Assembly: GCF_001050015.1 (NCBI RefSeq)
Contig: NZ_CVTB01000222.1
Coordinates: 105,459 to 169,458 of the forward strand
From: Mycolicibacterium malmesburyense
GTDB lineage: Bacteria; Actinomycetota; Actinomycetes; Mycobacteriales; Mycobacteriaceae
Direction of reading: 5' to 3'
DNA: 64,000 nt
The notes beneath the pieces are model-generated. The model was not told the origin of the DNA. It did no database searches and was given only the letters and a program-made list of their open reading frames with translations. The stretch's first letter is position 1. Every line of letters begins with the position of its first letter. The position numbers and the translations under genes are program-made. Below are positions 1 to 9,939 of the stretch, piece after piece.

Positions 1-34
1 TGTGGGAGGTCGTCACCGTGAGAGCCTCGCCTCG

Positions 35-754
35 ATGGTGGATCTCGACGCGTTCGTCACCGACGGCTACGTGAAGATCGAGGCGGCGGCGCCTCGTGAT
101 GTCGCGGACGCCGCGCGAGCCGCGCTGTGGCAGCAGTTGGAGTTGTCGCCCGACGAGCCCGACACGTGGGTCAAGCCCGTCTGCTGGGCCGCCGACATGA
201 CGGGCTCGGGCCCGTTCGGCGAGCTGACGCGCAGCCCGAAACTGGCTGCGGCGCTGGATCGCATCTGCGGCGCCGGCGGATGGTCGCCGCTCGGGGCGCT
301 GGGCAACATCCCCGTCCGCTTTCCGGTATCGCCACCCGACGACGACCGCGGCTGGCACATCGACGCCAACACACCCCAGGCAGACGGGGCATGGGCGGTC
401 ACCGGACGTCCCCACACCGCGTTGCTGCTCACTCTGCTGTCCGACGTGGGCCCGGATGATGCGCCCACGCGGATCAGGGTCGGCTCCCATCGCGATGTGG
501 CCCGGGTGCTCGGGCCCGAGCCGGTCGAGCTCACCGCGATGGGCCGGCTCGTCGACGACGCGAGCGCAGGGCGCCCCGTGGCGCACGCCACAGGGGAACC
601 CGGTGACATGTACGTTGTGCACCCGTTCACCGCGCACGCCGCGGACGAGCATCGAGGCAGGACACCGCGGTTCATGGCGCAGTCGCCCATCCTGCTCACC
701 CGCCCGCTCACGCCGACGTCGTCCTCGCCGCTGGGATGCGTCTGGGACACTTGA
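35..754 (+). CDS. Phytanoyl-CoA dioxygenase (PhyH) family protein
   Basis: Likely Fe(II)/2-oxoglutarate-dependent oxygenase of the PhyH family, about 239 residues. The HxD iron-binding pair is visible as WHIDAN (His108, Asp110 counted from the ATG at 35), and a distal His lies in the HPFTAHAADEH segment about 100 residues later. An in-frame GTG exists at position 2, but the ATG at 35 opens a typical PhyH start (MVDLDAFVTDGYVKI). The frame is open to the window edge, so a longer protein is not excluded. The gene ends three bases before trpE and may be co-transcribed with it. The substrate cannot be deduced. The family is clear, the specific reaction is not. Confidence 0.75.
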   Translation: MVDLDAFVTDGYVKIEAAAPRDVADAARAALWQQLELSPDEPDTWVKPVCWAADMTGSGPFGELTRSPKLAAALDRICGAGGWSPLGALGNIPVRFPVSPPDDDRGWHIDANTPQADGAWAVTGRPHTALLLTLLSDVGPDDAPTRIRVGSHRDVARVLGPEPVELTAMGRLVDDASAGRPVAHATGEPGDMYVVHPFTAHAADEHRGRTPRFMAQSPILLTRPLTPTSSSPLGCVWDT

Positions 755-757
755 CCC

Positions 758-2287
758 GTGCAGACAACCGCCTCGTCGCTGGCGATCACCACCTCGCGCG
801 AGGACTTCCGTGCGCTGGCCGCCGAGCATCGCGTGGTGCCGGTGACCCGCAAGGTGCTCGCCGACAGCGAGACCCCGCTGTCGGCGTACCGCAAACTGGC
901 CGCCAACCGGCCGGGGACGTTCCTGCTGGAGTCAGCCGAGAACGGCCGGTCGTGGTCGCGCTGGTCGTTCATCGGGGCCGGCGCGCCGTCGGCCCTCACC
1001 GTCCGTGACGGCGAGGCGGTGTGGCTGGGCACGACGCCGCGGGACGCCCCACAGGGCGGCGATCCGCTGCAGGCGCTGCGGGCCACGCTCGAGCTCCTGA
1101 AGACCGAACCTGTTCCCGGCCTGCCTCCCCTGTCGAGCGGGCTCGTCGGCTTCTTCGCCTACGACATGGTCCGGCGCCTGGAGAAGCTCCCGTCGCTCGC
1201 CGTCGACGACCTCCGCCTTCCGGACATGCTGCTGCTGTTGGCCACCGACATCGCAGCGGTCGACCACCACGAGGGCACGATCACGCTGATCGCGAACGCC
1301 GTGAATTGGAACGGCACCGACGAGCGGGTGGACTGGGCGTACGACGACGCGGTCGCCCGCCTCGATGTGATGACGACGGCGCTGGGAGAGCACCTGCCGT
1401 CGGCGGTGGCGACGTTCAGCCGCCCCGAACCGCTGCACCGCGCCCAGCGCACGCTCGAAGAGTACGAGGCCATCGTCGAGAAACTGGTGCGCGACATCGA
1501 AGCCGGCGAGGCGTTCCAGGTGGTGCCCTCACAGCGCTTCGAGATGGAGACCGACGCCGATCCACTCGACGTGTACCGGATGCTGCGGGTGACCAATCCG
1601 AGCCCCTACATGTACCTGCTCAACGTGCCGAACGCCGCAGGCGGACCGGACTTCTCGATCGTCGGCTCCAGCCCCGAGGCGCTGGTGACGGTCAAGGACG
1701 GACGGGCAACCACGCACCCCATCGCGGGGACGCGGTGGCGCGGCGCGACCGAGGAAGAAGACCTGCTGCTGGAAAAGGAGCTGCAGGCCGACGAGAAAGA
1801 GCGAGCCGAGCATCTGATGCTCGTCGATCTGGGCCGCAACGATCTGGGCCGCGTGTGCCGGCCGGGCACCGTGCGTGTCGAGGACTACAGCCACATCGAG
1901 CGCTACAGCCACGTCATGCACCTGGTGTCGACGGTGACGGGTCTGCTGGCCGAGGGTAAGACGGCGTTGGATGCGGTGACCGCCTGTTTCCCGGCCGGCA
2001 CGCTGTCGGGGGCTCCCAAGGTGCGGGCGATGGAGCTGATCGAGGAGGTCGAGAAGACGCGTCGAGGACTGTACGGCGGCGTGCTCGGCTACCTCGACTT
2101 CGCCGGCAACGCCGACTTCGCGATCGCCATCCGCACCGCCCTGATGCGCAACGGCACCGCGTACGTCCAGGCCGGCGGTGGCGTCATCGCCGATTCCAAC
2201 GGCCCCTACGAGTACACCGAGGCGGCGAACAAAGCCCGTGCCGTGCTCAACGCCATCGCCGCCGCCGAGACCCTGACCGAGCCGTGA
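758..2287 (+). CDS. trpE: Anthranilate synthase component I
   Basis: Converts chorismate to anthranilate with the glutaminase TrpG, the first step of tryptophan synthesis. At 509 residues it has the full family length. The N-terminal tryptophan-binding LLES motif is present ([10 protein letters not shown]), so feedback inhibition by tryptophan is expected. The chorismate-binding domain shows [22 protein letters not shown] and [18 protein letters not shown]. Start is GTG at 758. The stop overlaps the GTG of the next gene (GTGA), indicating translational coupling. No trpG or trpD is adjacent, as in other mycobacteria, and there is no room for a leader-peptide attenuator because the preceding gene ends three bases upstream. 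Confidence 0.96.
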   Translation: MQTTASSLAITTSREDFRALAAEHRVVPVTRKVLADSETPLSAYRKLAANRPGTFLLESAENGRSWSRWSFIGAGAPSALTVRDGEAVWLGTTPRDAPQGGDPLQALRATLELLKTEPVPGLPPLSSGLVGFFAYDMVRRLEKLPSLAVDDLRLPDMLLLLATDIAAVDHHEGTITLIANAVNWNGTDERVDWAYDDAVARLDVMTTALGEHLPSAVATFSRPEPLHRAQRTLEEYEAIVEKLVRDIEAGEAFQVVPSQRFEMETDADPLDVYRMLRVTNPSPYMYLLNVPNAAGGPDFSIVGSSPEALVTVKDGRATTHPIAGTRWRGATEEEDLLLEKELQADEKERAEHLMLVDLGRNDLGRVCRPGTVRVEDYSHIERYSHVMHLVSTVTGLLAEGKTALDAVTACFPAGTLSGAPKVRAMELIEEVEKTRRGLYGGVLGYLDFAGNADFAIAIRTALMRNGTAYVQAGGGVIADSNGPYEYTEAANKARAVLNAIAAAETLTEP

Positions 2288-2874
2288 TCAGGGTCGCTCA
2301 ACTCGGTCTCGTGCTCGCCGCGGCGGGGCTGTGGGTGGCGTCCCGGATGACGTGGGTGGAGGTGACCTCGTTCGACGGTCTCGGAGAGCCGAAGACCGTC
2401 GACCTGTCCGGCGGCACATGGTCGACGGCATTGGTCCCGCTCGCGGTGCTGCTGCTGGCCGCGGCGGTGGCCGCACTGGCTGTGCGGGGGTGGCCGCTTC
2501 GGCTGTTGGCCCTGCTGGTGGCGGTCGCCAGTGCCGGGACCGCTTATCTGGCCATCAGCCTGTGGGTCATCAAGGACGTGGCGGTTCGCGCCTCTCATAT
2601 CGCCGAGGCCCCGGTCGCCGACCTCGTGGGCACGCAGCGGCACTACACGGGCGCTGTGATCACGGTGGCCGCCGCGGTGGTCGCGCTGGCGTGTGCGGTG
2701 CTGTTGATGCGATCCGCGGCGAGTGAGCGCGCCGCTGCGGCCCGGTACTCGCGGCGCGCCGTCGCGTCCGACGAACCCGCAGGCGAGATGTCCGAGCGCG
2801 CGATCTGGGACGCCCTCGACGCGGGCGCCGATCCGACCCAGGATCCGACGAATCCGGACAACAAGGGCCGGTGA
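2284..2874 (+). CDS. Trp-operon-associated membrane protein (TIGR02234 family)
   Basis: A 196-residue integral membrane protein found between trpE and trpC in many actinobacteria; its function is unknown. Three or four hydrophobic segments are visible: about residues 1-20, 45-75, 78-95 and 122-140. A hydrophilic loop after the first segment ([22 protein letters not shown]) probably faces outside, and a charged C-terminal tail follows. The GTG start overlaps the trpE stop by four bases, so synthesis is coupled to TrpE. Assignment rests on position and topology; I cannot name a catalytic motif. Confidence 0.85.
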   Translation: MIRVAQLGLVLAAAGLWVASRMTWVEVTSFDGLGEPKTVDLSGGTWSTALVPLAVLLLAAAVAALAVRGWPLRLLALLVAVASAGTAYLAISLWVIKDVAVRASHIAEAPVADLVGTQRHYTGAVITVAAAVVALACAVLLMRSAASERAAAARYSRRAVASDEPAGEMSERAIWDALDAGADPTQDPTNPDNKGR

Positions 2875-2951
2875 TCGGGGGTGTACTGGTGGCGGCTACC
2901 CTTCGTGGTTGAAGATCGTTCGGTGTTTCCGGGGGAAGGAAAGCGGCAGTC

Positions 2952-3770
2952 ATGAGTTCGGCGACGGTACTCGACTCGATCATCGAGGGAGTCCGCGCCG
3001 ACGTCGCCGCCCGGGAAGCCATCGTTCCGCTGGCCGACGTCAAGGCGAAGGCCAAGGAGGCGCGGCCACCCCTGGACGTCATGGCCGCGCTGCGTGCTCC
3101 CGGCATCGCCGTGATCGCCGAGGTGAAGCGAGCCAGTCCCTCACGCGGTGAATTGGCCCCGATCGCCGATCCCGCCGAACTGGCCGCCGCCTACGAGAGC
3201 GGTGGTGCGCGCATCATCAGCGTCCTCACCGAACAGCGTCGGTTCAACGGGTCTCTCGAGGATCTCGACGCGGTGCGGGCCGCGGTGTCAATCCCGGTGC
3301 TGCGCAAGGATTTCATCGTCCGGCCTTACCAGATTCACGAAGCCAGGGCGCACGGTGCGGACATGTTGCTGCTCATCGTCGCGGCGCTGGAGCAGCCGGT
3401 GCTGGAGTCTCTGCTGGAGCGCACGGAATCGCTGGGCATGACCCCGCTCGTCGAGGTGCACACCGAGGAGGAGGCCGACCGCGCGTTGTCCGCGGGCGCC
3501 GCGGTAATCGGTGTCAACGCACGCGATCTCAAGACGTTGAAGGTCGACCGCGACTGCTTCGCGAGGATCGCTCCCGGGCTGCCGACCGATGTCATCCGTG
3601 TGGCGGAGTCCGGGGTCCGCGGCACCGCCGATCTGCTGGCCTACGCGGGTGCAGGCGCCGACGCGGTGCTCGTGGGTGAGGGTCTGGTCACCAGCGGCGA
3701 CCCCCGCGGTGCCGTCGCCGATCTGGTCACGGCAGGCACCCATCCGTCGTGCCCCAAACCCGCGCGTTGA
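2952..3770 (+). CDS. trpC: Indole-3-glycerol phosphate synthase
   Basis: Closes the indole ring, turning CdRP into indole-3-glycerol phosphate. 272 residues, a single TIM barrel. Diagnostic segments are [12 protein letters not shown] (catalytic Lys and phosphate contacts), [22 protein letters not shown] and the C-terminal phosphate loop [16 protein letters not shown]. The ATG at 2952 is preceded by a strong purine-rich ribosome site (GGGGAAGGAAAG). It is not fused to TrpF, as is usual in actinobacteria. The 77-base gap upstream could hold an internal promoter, but I cannot define one. Confidence 0.96.
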   Translation: MSSATVLDSIIEGVRADVAAREAIVPLADVKAKAKEARPPLDVMAALRAPGIAVIAEVKRASPSRGELAPIADPAELAAAYESGGARIISVLTEQRRFNGSLEDLDAVRAAVSIPVLRKDFIVRPYQIHEARAHGADMLLLIVAALEQPVLESLLERTESLGMTPLVEVHTEEEADRALSAGAAVIGVNARDLKTLKVDRDCFARIAPGLPTDVIRVAESGVRGTADLLAYAGAGADAVLVGEGLVTSGDPRGAVADLVTAGTHPSCPKPAR

Positions 3771-3773
3771 GAA

Positions 3774-5033
3774 GTGGCCGATATCGCCGGGCCTGAGCTG
3801 CCCCGTTCCAGTGCGGCCGTAGCCGAACCGACGGCCCACGACCCCGACGAGCGTGGCCACTTCGGTGTCTACGGCGGAAGATTCGTCGCCGAGGCGCTGA
3901 TGGCGGTGATCGAAGAGGTCACGACGGCCTACGAGAAGGCACGCGGAGATCAGACCTTCCTCGACGAGTTGGACCGGTTGCAGCGGCACTACAGCGGACG
4001 CCCGTCGCCGTTGTACGAAGCCGAACGGCTCTCCGAGCACGCCGGGGGCGCCCGGATCTTCCTGAAGCGAGAAGATCTCAACCACACCGGATCCCACAAG
4101 ATCAACAACGTCCTCGGCCAGGCGCTGTTGGCACGGCAGATGGGCAAGAATCGCGTCATCGCCGAAACCGGAGCGGGCCAACACGGCGTGGCGACCGCGA
4201 CGGCGTGCGCGTTGCTCGGCCTGGAGTGCGTCATCTACATGGGTGCCGTCGACACGGCCCGCCAGGCGCTCAACGTGGCGCGGATGCGGTTGTTGGGTGC
4301 GACGGTGGTGTCGGTCGAGGCGGGCTCGAAGACGTTGAAGGACGCGATCAACGAGGCGTTCCGCGACTGGGTGACCAACGCCGACAACACCTACTACTGC
4401 TTCGGCACGGCCGCGGGACCCCACCCGTTTCCGACGATGGTGCGCGACTTCCAGCGCGTGATCGGGCTGGAGGCGCGCGCACAGATCCAGGCGCAGGCGG
4501 GCCGACTGCCCGATGCGGTGACGGCGTGTGTGGGCGGCGGATCGAATGCGATCGGCATATTCCACGCTTTCATCGACGACCCCGGTGTGCGTCTCGTGGG
4601 TTACGAGGCCGCCGGCGACGGAGTCGAGACCGGCCGGCACGCAGCCACCTTCACCGGCGGATCACCCGGCGCCTTCCAGGGTTCGTTCTCGTACCTGCTG
4701 CAGAACGAAGACGGCCAGACCATCGAATCACATTCGATCTCAGCGGGTTTGGACTATCCGGGTGTCGGCCCCGAGCACGCGTACCTCAAGGACAGCGGCC
4801 GCGCGGAATATCTGCCGATCACCGACACCGAGGCGATGGACGCGTTCTCGTTGCTCTGCCGCACCGAGGGGATCATTCCCGCGATCGAATCCGCACACGG
4901 CCTCGCGGGAGCGCTGCAACTGGGTCGGGAGCTCGGACCCGGGGCGATCGTGCTGGTGAACCTGTCCGGCCGCGGCGACAAGGATGTGGAGACCGCGGCG
5001 AAGTGGTTCGGTCTGTTGGACGGTGAGCCGTGA
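3774..5033 (+). CDS. trpB: Tryptophan synthase beta chain
   Basis: PLP enzyme joining indole and serine to give tryptophan; works as an alpha2-beta2 complex with TrpA. 419 residues. The PLP lysine lies in HTGSHKINN (Lys109) and the phosphate-binding Gly-rich loop is [10 protein letters not shown]. The C-terminal [11 protein letters not shown] is typical. Start is GTG at 3774, three bases after the trpC stop; an N-terminal extension of about 30 residues precedes the conserved [11 protein letters not shown]. The stop overlaps the trpA GTG (GTGA). Confidence 0.97.
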   Translation: MADIAGPELPRSSAAVAEPTAHDPDERGHFGVYGGRFVAEALMAVIEEVTTAYEKARGDQTFLDELDRLQRHYSGRPSPLYEAERLSEHAGGARIFLKREDLNHTGSHKINNVLGQALLARQMGKNRVIAETGAGQHGVATATACALLGLECVIYMGAVDTARQALNVARMRLLGATVVSVEAGSKTLKDAINEAFRDWVTNADNTYYCFGTAAGPHPFPTMVRDFQRVIGLEARAQIQAQAGRLPDAVTACVGGGSNAIGIFHAFIDDPGVRLVGYEAAGDGVETGRHAATFTGGSPGAFQGSFSYLLQNEDGQTIESHSISAGLDYPGVGPEHAYLKDSGRAEYLPITDTEAMDAFSLLCRTEGIIPAIESAHGLAGALQLGRELGPGAIVLVNLSGRGDKDVETAAKWFGLLDGEP

Positions 5034-5818
5034 GTCGGCTGGCACCATTGTTCGACACCTGCCGAAGCGAGTCGCGCAGCGCGTTGATCGGCTACCTGCC
5101 GACCGGCTTCCCCGATGTGCCGACCTCGCTTTCGGCGATGACGGCGCTGGTCGAGAACGGGTGCGACCTGGTGGAGGTCGGCGTCCCATACTCCGATCCT
5201 GGTATGGACGGCCCTACGATCGCCGCGGCCACCGATGTCGCGCTGCGTGGGGGCGTGCGAGTGCGGGACTCGCTGGCCGCGGTCGAGGCGATTTCCAGTG
5301 CCGGCGGCAAAGCCGTGGTGATGACGTACTGGAATCTGGTGTTGCGGTGGGGGATCGACGCTTTCGCGCGGGATCTCGCGTCCGCCGGTGGGCTCGGGAT
5401 GATCACGCCCGACCTCATTCCCGACGAGGCCGACGAATGGCTCGCGGCCTCCGAAACTCACGACCTGGACCGGATTTTCTTGGTGGCGCCGTCGTCGACA
5501 CCTGAGCGGCTGACGATGACCGTGCAGGCGTCACGCGGATTCGTCTATGCCGCTTCGACGATGGGTGTGACCGGTGCGCGCGATGCGGTGTCGAGCGCCG
5601 CACCCGAACTTGTCCGTCGCGTGAAGGCTGTCTCCGATATCCCGGTGGGTGTGGGTCTCGGCGTCCGGTCGGGGGAGCAGGCGGCCGAAATCGGCGCCTA
5701 CGCCGACGGAGTCATCGTCGGATCGGCGTTGGTGTCGGCGCTGCAGGAGGGTGTCGACGCGGTGGGAACGTTGACAGCCGAGCTCGCCGACGGCGTCAGG
5801 CGAAGGGTTACTGCGTGA
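5030..5818 (+). CDS. trpA: Tryptophan synthase alpha chain
   Basis: Cleaves indole-3-glycerol phosphate and passes indole to TrpB. 262 residues, a TIM barrel. The catalytic Glu and Asp are visible in [18 protein letters not shown]. The flexible active-site loop is [15 protein letters not shown] and the phosphate site is [14 protein letters not shown]. The GTG start overlaps the trpB stop by four bases, and the stop overlaps the lgt GTG in the same way, so trpB, trpA and lgt form one coupled unit. Confidence 0.96.
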   Translation: MSRLAPLFDTCRSESRSALIGYLPTGFPDVPTSLSAMTALVENGCDLVEVGVPYSDPGMDGPTIAAATDVALRGGVRVRDSLAAVEAISSAGGKAVVMTYWNLVLRWGIDAFARDLASAGGLGMITPDLIPDEADEWLAASETHDLDRIFLVAPSSTPERLTMTVQASRGFVYAASTMGVTGARDAVSSAAPELVRRVKAVSDIPVGVGLGVRSGEQAAEIGAYADGVIVGSALVSALQEGVDAVGTLTAELADGVRRRVTA

Positions 5819-8232
5819 CAACGACCGTCTTGGCCGCCATCCCCAGCCCGGCGCAGGGCGTTTGGCATCTCGGTCCGGTGCCCATCCGCGCGTATGCGGT
5901 GTGCATCATCGTCGGCATCGTTGCGGCGCTGATCATCGGCGACAGGCGTTGGGAAGCGCGCGGCGGCGAGCGCGGCGTCATCTACGACATCGCGTTGTGG
6001 GCCGTGCCGTTCGGGTTGATCGGCGGTCGGCTCTACCACGTGGCGACCGACTGGTGGCGCTACTTCGGGGACAACGGCGCCGGCCTGGCAGGCGTGTTCC
6101 GAATATGGGACGGCGGCCTGGGCATCTGGGGGGCGGTCGCGCTGGGCGGTGTCGGCGCGTGGATCGCGTGCCGCCGCAGGGGCATTCCGTTGCCCGCGTT
6201 CGCCGATGCGATCGCACCGGGGATCATCCTGGCGCAGGGGATCGGCCGGCTCGGCAACTACTTCAACCAGGAGCTGTGGGGCGCCGACACGACGCTGCCG
6301 TGGGCGCTGGAGATTTACGAGCGCCGGGACTCGGCCGGGATGATCGACAACCTCAACGGCGTTTCGACCGGCGAAGTGGTGCAGCTGGTCCATCCGACGT
6401 TCCTGTACGAACTGCTCTGGAATCTGCTGGTTTTCGCGGTTCTCATCTATGCCGATCGCCGCTTCAAGCTCGGCCACGGCCGCCTGTTCGCGTTGTATGT
6501 CGCCGGTTACTGCGTGGGCCGGTTCTGGATCGAGTTGTTGCGGGCCGACGACGCGACGTTGATCGAAGGCGTCCGAATCAACTCCTTCACAGCGACGTTC
6601 GTGTTCATCGGCGCGGTCGTGTACATCATGGCCGCACCGAAGGGACGAGAGGATCCCGCCGCGCTCAGGGGCAAGGCAGAGCCGGAGCGGCCGAGGGTCG
6701 AGGACCTCACCGAAGAGCTAGCGGCGGTGGCGTCGACCTCGGGTGTGTTCGCCGCAGCGAAGGCCGCAGCCGCCGAGGACGACGCGTCGGAGGCGGAGAC
6801 GGTGAAGGCCGAGGCGCTCACCGCGGATGTTCCGGAGGACGAGGCGATCTCGGCCGAGGACGTGTCGGCCGAAGATCTCGGCGCCGATGTCGCGGGTGTG
6901 CCCGCGGAAGACCTAGAAGAGGCGGAGGAGTTCGCGGCCGAGGGCGACGAAGAGCCGGAGTCGGACGTCGAGGCGGTCGCGGAGGCCGAGGCGCTGGCCG
7001 AAGATGTGGAGGAGGCGCCTGCCGCGGAAATCGCCGAAGCGGAGGAGTTCGCCGAGGCCGGCGCGGCCGACGAGGCTGGCGAGGGCGGCGTGGGTGCTGT
7101 CGAGGGCGAGGAGGCCAGCGACGCGTTGGTCGACGCCGCCGAGGCGCACGAATCCGCGGTCGAGGGCGAGGCGGCAGCCGAGGAGTTGGTCGAAAAGACG
7201 GCGACGCCAGCGGTCGTAGCGCCCGCGCCGAAGGCGAGGCGCGGACTGCGATTGTGGCCGAAGCGCCGACGGAAGCCCGATGCGGGCGGTGCCGCGGCTG
7301 TAGCCGCCGGGGCGCCCGAAGCGGAGGCGGTCTCGGAGGCCGAAGAATTGGCCGAGGACGTGGCGGAGGCGCCGTCGGAGGAGATCGTCGAGGCCGAAGA
7401 GTTCGCCGAGGCTGGTGAGGCTGCCGACGCCGGCGGTGTGGGTGCTGTCGAGGGCGAAGAGGCCAGCGACGCGTTGGTCGACGCCGCCGAGGCGCATGAG
7501 GCCGCCGTCGAGGGTGAGGCCGCTGCTGAGGAGTTGGCTGACGAGGCTGAAGCCGAAGCCGAAGGAGCCGAGGCTGAAGCTGCACCCAAGGCGGACGAGC
7601 ACACCGAGGTCGGTGGTGTGGGTGCTGTCGAGGGTGCGGAGGCTGACGCCGCGCTTGCTGACGCTCCCGAGGCGCACGAGGCCGCGGTCGAGGGTGAGGC
7701 CGCTGCTGAGGAGTTGGCTGACGAGGCTGAAGCCGAAGCCGAAGAAGCCGAGGCCGTCGCCGAGGAGGAACAACCCGAAGAGGCCGAGACCGCAGCGACT
7801 GACGATGACGAGACCGCAGATGCGGAAGAGGAATCGCACGAGCCCGTCGATGTCGGTGGTGTGGGTGTTGTCGAGGGCGAGGAGGCCGACGCCGCGCTTG
7901 CTGACGCTCCCGAGGCGCACGAGGCCGCGGTCGAGGGTGAGACCGCAGCCGAAGAACTGGCTGACGAGGCCGAAGCTGATGCCGACGAGTCAGAGGCTGA
8001 CGATGACGAGACCGTAGATGCGGTAGCAAAATCGGACGAACCCGCCGACGCGGGTGGTGTGGGTGCTGTCGAGGGCGAGGAGGCCGACGCCGCGATCGCT
8101 GACGGTCCCGAGGCGCACGAGGCCGCGGTCGAGGGTGAGACCTCCGCCGAGAAGGTGGCAGACGACCTAGGGACAACGCCGGAAACTGGCGGGCGAGTGC
8201 GCAATTGGCTGCGCCGCCGCCGAAACCGCTAG
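5815..8232 (+). CDS. lgt: Prolipoprotein diacylglyceryl transferase with long acidic repeat tail
   Basis: Transfers diacylglycerol from phosphatidylglycerol to the lipobox Cys of prolipoproteins in the inner membrane. The catalytic core is about residues 1-275, with hydrophobic segments and the signature QGIGRLGNYFNQELWG (conserved Arg, Asn and Glu). WDGGLGIWG stands where E. coli has its HGGL motif, as I recall for other mycobacterial Lgt proteins. Residues from about 280 to 805 form an Ala/Glu/Asp-rich, probably disordered cytoplasmic tail. It contains five copies of a 38-residue unit (GGVGAVEGEEA...EELADE) and two basic patches, RRGLRLWPKRRRKP near residue 480 and RVRNWLRRRRNR at the C terminus. 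Mycobacterial Lgt usually has a C-terminal extension, but 805 residues is extreme. GTG start overlaps the trpA stop. Confidence 0.93.
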   Translation: MTTTVLAAIPSPAQGVWHLGPVPIRAYAVCIIVGIVAALIIGDRRWEARGGERGVIYDIALWAVPFGLIGGRLYHVATDWWRYFGDNGAGLAGVFRIWDGGLGIWGAVALGGVGAWIACRRRGIPLPAFADAIAPGIILAQGIGRLGNYFNQELWGADTTLPWALEIYERRDSAGMIDNLNGVSTGEVVQLVHPTFLYELLWNLLVFAVLIYADRRFKLGHGRLFALYVAGYCVGRFWIELLRADDATLIEGVRINSFTATFVFIGAVVYIMAAPKGREDPAALRGKAEPERPRVEDLTEELAAVASTSGVFAAAKAAAAEDDASEAETVKAEALTADVPEDEAISAEDVSAEDLGADVAGVPAEDLEEAEEFAAEGDEEPESDVEAVAEAEALAEDVEEAPAAEIAEAEEFAEAGAADEAGEGGVGAVEGEEASDALVDAAEAHESAVEGEAAAEELVEKTATPAVVAPAPKARRGLRLWPKRRRKPDAGGAAAVAAGAPEAEAVSEAEELAEDVAEAPSEEIVEAEEFAEAGEAADAGGVGAVEGEEASDALVDAAEAHEAAVEGEAAAEELADEAEAEAEGAEAEAAPKADEHTEVGGVGAVEGAEADAALADAPEAHEAAVEGEAAAEELADEAEAEAEEAEAVAEEEQPEEAETAATDDDETADAEEESHEPVDVGGVGVVEGEEADAALADAPEAHEAAVEGETAAEELADEAEADADESEADDDETVDAVAKSDEPADAGGVGAVEGEEADAAIADGPEAHEAAVEGETSAEKVADDLGTTPETGGRVRNWLRRRRNR
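6970..8166 (+). repeat. Degenerate in-frame repeats in the lgt tail (five 114-bp units)
   Basis: Five 38-codon units start at 7084, 7432, 7612, 7855 and 8053, each 114 bp. Consensus parts are GGVGAVEGEEADAAL, PEAHEAAVEGE and AAEELADE. The first two units sit inside longer copies (6970-7197 and 7324-7545) that share the leading segment EAV.EAE.LAEDV.EAP. Exact DNA identity runs for 58 bp between 7507-7564 and 7687-7744 (offset 180), and for 54 bp between 7645-7698 and 7888-7941 (offset 243). All offsets are multiples of three. Confidence 0.9.
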
Positions 8233-8306
8233 ACCGTTTTCGCGGTTTTCCATAGCCAGCTTTCGGCTGCATCGTCTTGTCAGTGGGGCAGAGTAGTGTC
8301 GAAACC

Positions 8307-9734
8307 ATGTTCGAAGACGCCTCGAGTTTCGATCTCCTCACCCTCATGGGTGAAGAGGCCCGCGAGGAATCCGCAGCGATGGGGCGCAGGCTCGCCCTGG
8401 TCGCCGAACTGTATGCGCGGCGCGTCCAGGAACATCGCGAAGCGAGAATGTTCCTGACCGACGTCGCGGTCGTCGTGGCGGCAGAGATATCGCCGGTCCA
8501 GAACATCAGTCACGCCCGGGCGCTCGGTCAGGTTCACGCGGCAAAAACGTTGCACGAACGGCTTCCTCGCGTGGCGGAGATATTCCGACGCGGATGGATC
8601 GACTATCGAGTCGTGTCAACGATCATGTCGCGCACCGAGAACGTCGAAGACGACATCATGCCCGCACTCGACGAGGCCCTGGCCGCCAAAGCCGAGAAGT
8701 GGATGAAGCTGTCCGGACCCAAACTCATCGACCGCGTCGACATGTTCGTGGGGCGCTTCGACCCCGAGGCCGTGCGGGTTCCTCGCAGCGCCGAGGACAA
8801 TCGTCATGTCGTCATCGAGCCCGGCTGCCCGGGAATGGCGTGGGTTGGGGCCAACCTGCGCGCGGCCGACGGTGCGGCACTGGACAATCGGCTCGATGCT
8901 CTGGCTGCCACCGTGTGCGACAACGACCCTCGAACCAAGGACCAGCGCCGCGCCGACGCCTGCGGACCGCTCTCGCGCATGGAAGCGACGATGCCCTGCG
9001 AATGTGGTCTCGACGACTGCCCGGCGGCAGCCAAGCGCGCGGCCGTGACGACGGCAGTCATCCATGTGCTCGCCGAGCAGGCGACCCTCGACGGGACCAG
9101 CAACAAGCCCGGTTACCTGAAGGGGTTCGGCGTGATGCCCGCCGAGTCGGTGCGTGAAACCGCCAAGACTGCGCAGTTGAAACCGTTGATCACTCCAGAT
9201 GCCAACGCCGACAACGGTTACCGTCCCAATGTCGCGCTACGGGAATTCCTGCAGTGGCGGGACCTCACCTGTCGATGGCCGGGATGCGACAAGCCGGTGC
9301 AACGCTGCGACGTCGATCACACCGTGCCGTGGCCAAAGGGGTTGACCCATCCCTCGAACACCAAGCACTACTGCAGAACTCACCATCTGATCAAGACGTT
9401 CTTCCGCGGCCCGAAGGGTTGGACCGACCGACAACTCTCCGACGGCACCATCGAGTTGATCGCTCCGACCGGCCACGTGTGGCGCACTGAACCTCATGGC
9501 GCAAGCATGTTTCCGGTGCTCGGACAGTCGATGCACGAGTTCGATATCCCCGCAGAATTCGCCTCTGAATCCGGTGACCGGGTGCTGATGATGCCGCGTC
9601 GCAAACAAACGCGCGAAGATGACCGCCGCGACCGAATCAAGGCCGAACGTCGCCAGCGCGCCGAGATGATCGCCGAAGAAGAGCGCCAACGGCAAGCCTG
9701 GCTGGCCGCCAACTACCAACCCCCACCGTTCTGA
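8307..9734 (+). CDS. DUF222 / HNH endonuclease domain protein (13E12 repeat family)
   Basis: About 475 residues. The N-terminal two thirds are a DUF222 domain, the last third an HNH nuclease domain: CRWPGCDKPVQRCDVDH, then HYCRTHH, with a zinc-type CxxxxC pair. The ATG at 8307 (MFEDASSFDLLTLMGEE) is preferred over an in-frame TTG at 8277. These proteins occur in many copies in mycobacterial genomes (REP13E12 family) and are suspected to be mobile; their function is unknown. Here it separates lgt from the small membrane-protein genes. The C-terminal tail is strongly charged (RRKQTREDDRRDRIKAERRQR), possibly nucleic-acid binding. Confidence 0.85.
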   Translation: MFEDASSFDLLTLMGEEAREESAAMGRRLALVAELYARRVQEHREARMFLTDVAVVVAAEISPVQNISHARALGQVHAAKTLHERLPRVAEIFRRGWIDYRVVSTIMSRTENVEDDIMPALDEALAAKAEKWMKLSGPKLIDRVDMFVGRFDPEAVRVPRSAEDNRHVVIEPGCPGMAWVGANLRAADGAALDNRLDALAATVCDNDPRTKDQRRADACGPLSRMEATMPCECGLDDCPAAAKRAAVTTAVIHVLAEQATLDGTSNKPGYLKGFGVMPAESVRETAKTAQLKPLITPDANADNGYRPNVALREFLQWRDLTCRWPGCDKPVQRCDVDHTVPWPKGLTHPSNTKHYCRTHHLIKTFFRGPKGWTDRQLSDGTIELIAPTGHVWRTEPHGASMFPVLGQSMHEFDIPAEFASESGDRVLMMPRRKQTREDDRRDRIKAERRQRAEMIAEEERQRQAWLAANYQPPPF

Positions 9735-9939
9735 CACGCCCGGTTGTGCACGGCCGCGACCTCATTTCGCCGCATTCCAGCGAATCCCCCTGAGCGACAA
9801 TCTGTTGAGCGGCGCCCGCCACGACCGTGGGTATCCGGTCGTTCGCACGCGCAGCCGAGCACCCCGGGCTACGCCGTGGATCCGGACGGCCCCGAAAATC
9901 CTGCTGACCGGTCCCATCCTCTCTGGCATGCTGGGTGCC
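9735..9939. other. Intergenic region between the HNH gene and the TM2 gene
   Basis: A 205-base spacer. The reading frame of the next gene is open from 9805, but that part translates into an Arg-rich stretch with no resemblance to the protein family, so I treat it as non-coding leader. I see no clear promoter hexamers, terminator or RNA gene here. Confidence 0.5.

Noticed and set aside
600..757. Tryptophan leader-peptide attenuator or T-box before trpE
   Set aside because: The preceding gene ends three bases before trpE, leaving no room for a leader, and no Trp-codon run or hairpin pair was seen.
3288..4640. 450-residue minus-strand frame across trpC and trpB
   Set aside because: It crosses two certain genes in antisense and shows no recognisable domain.
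6507..8204. 565-residue Ser/Ala-rich minus-strand frame inside the lgt tail, and a parallel Arg-rich one
   Set aside because: They are complements of the Glu/Ala repeat codons. Their repeats only mirror the lgt repeats, and they have no own ribosome site.
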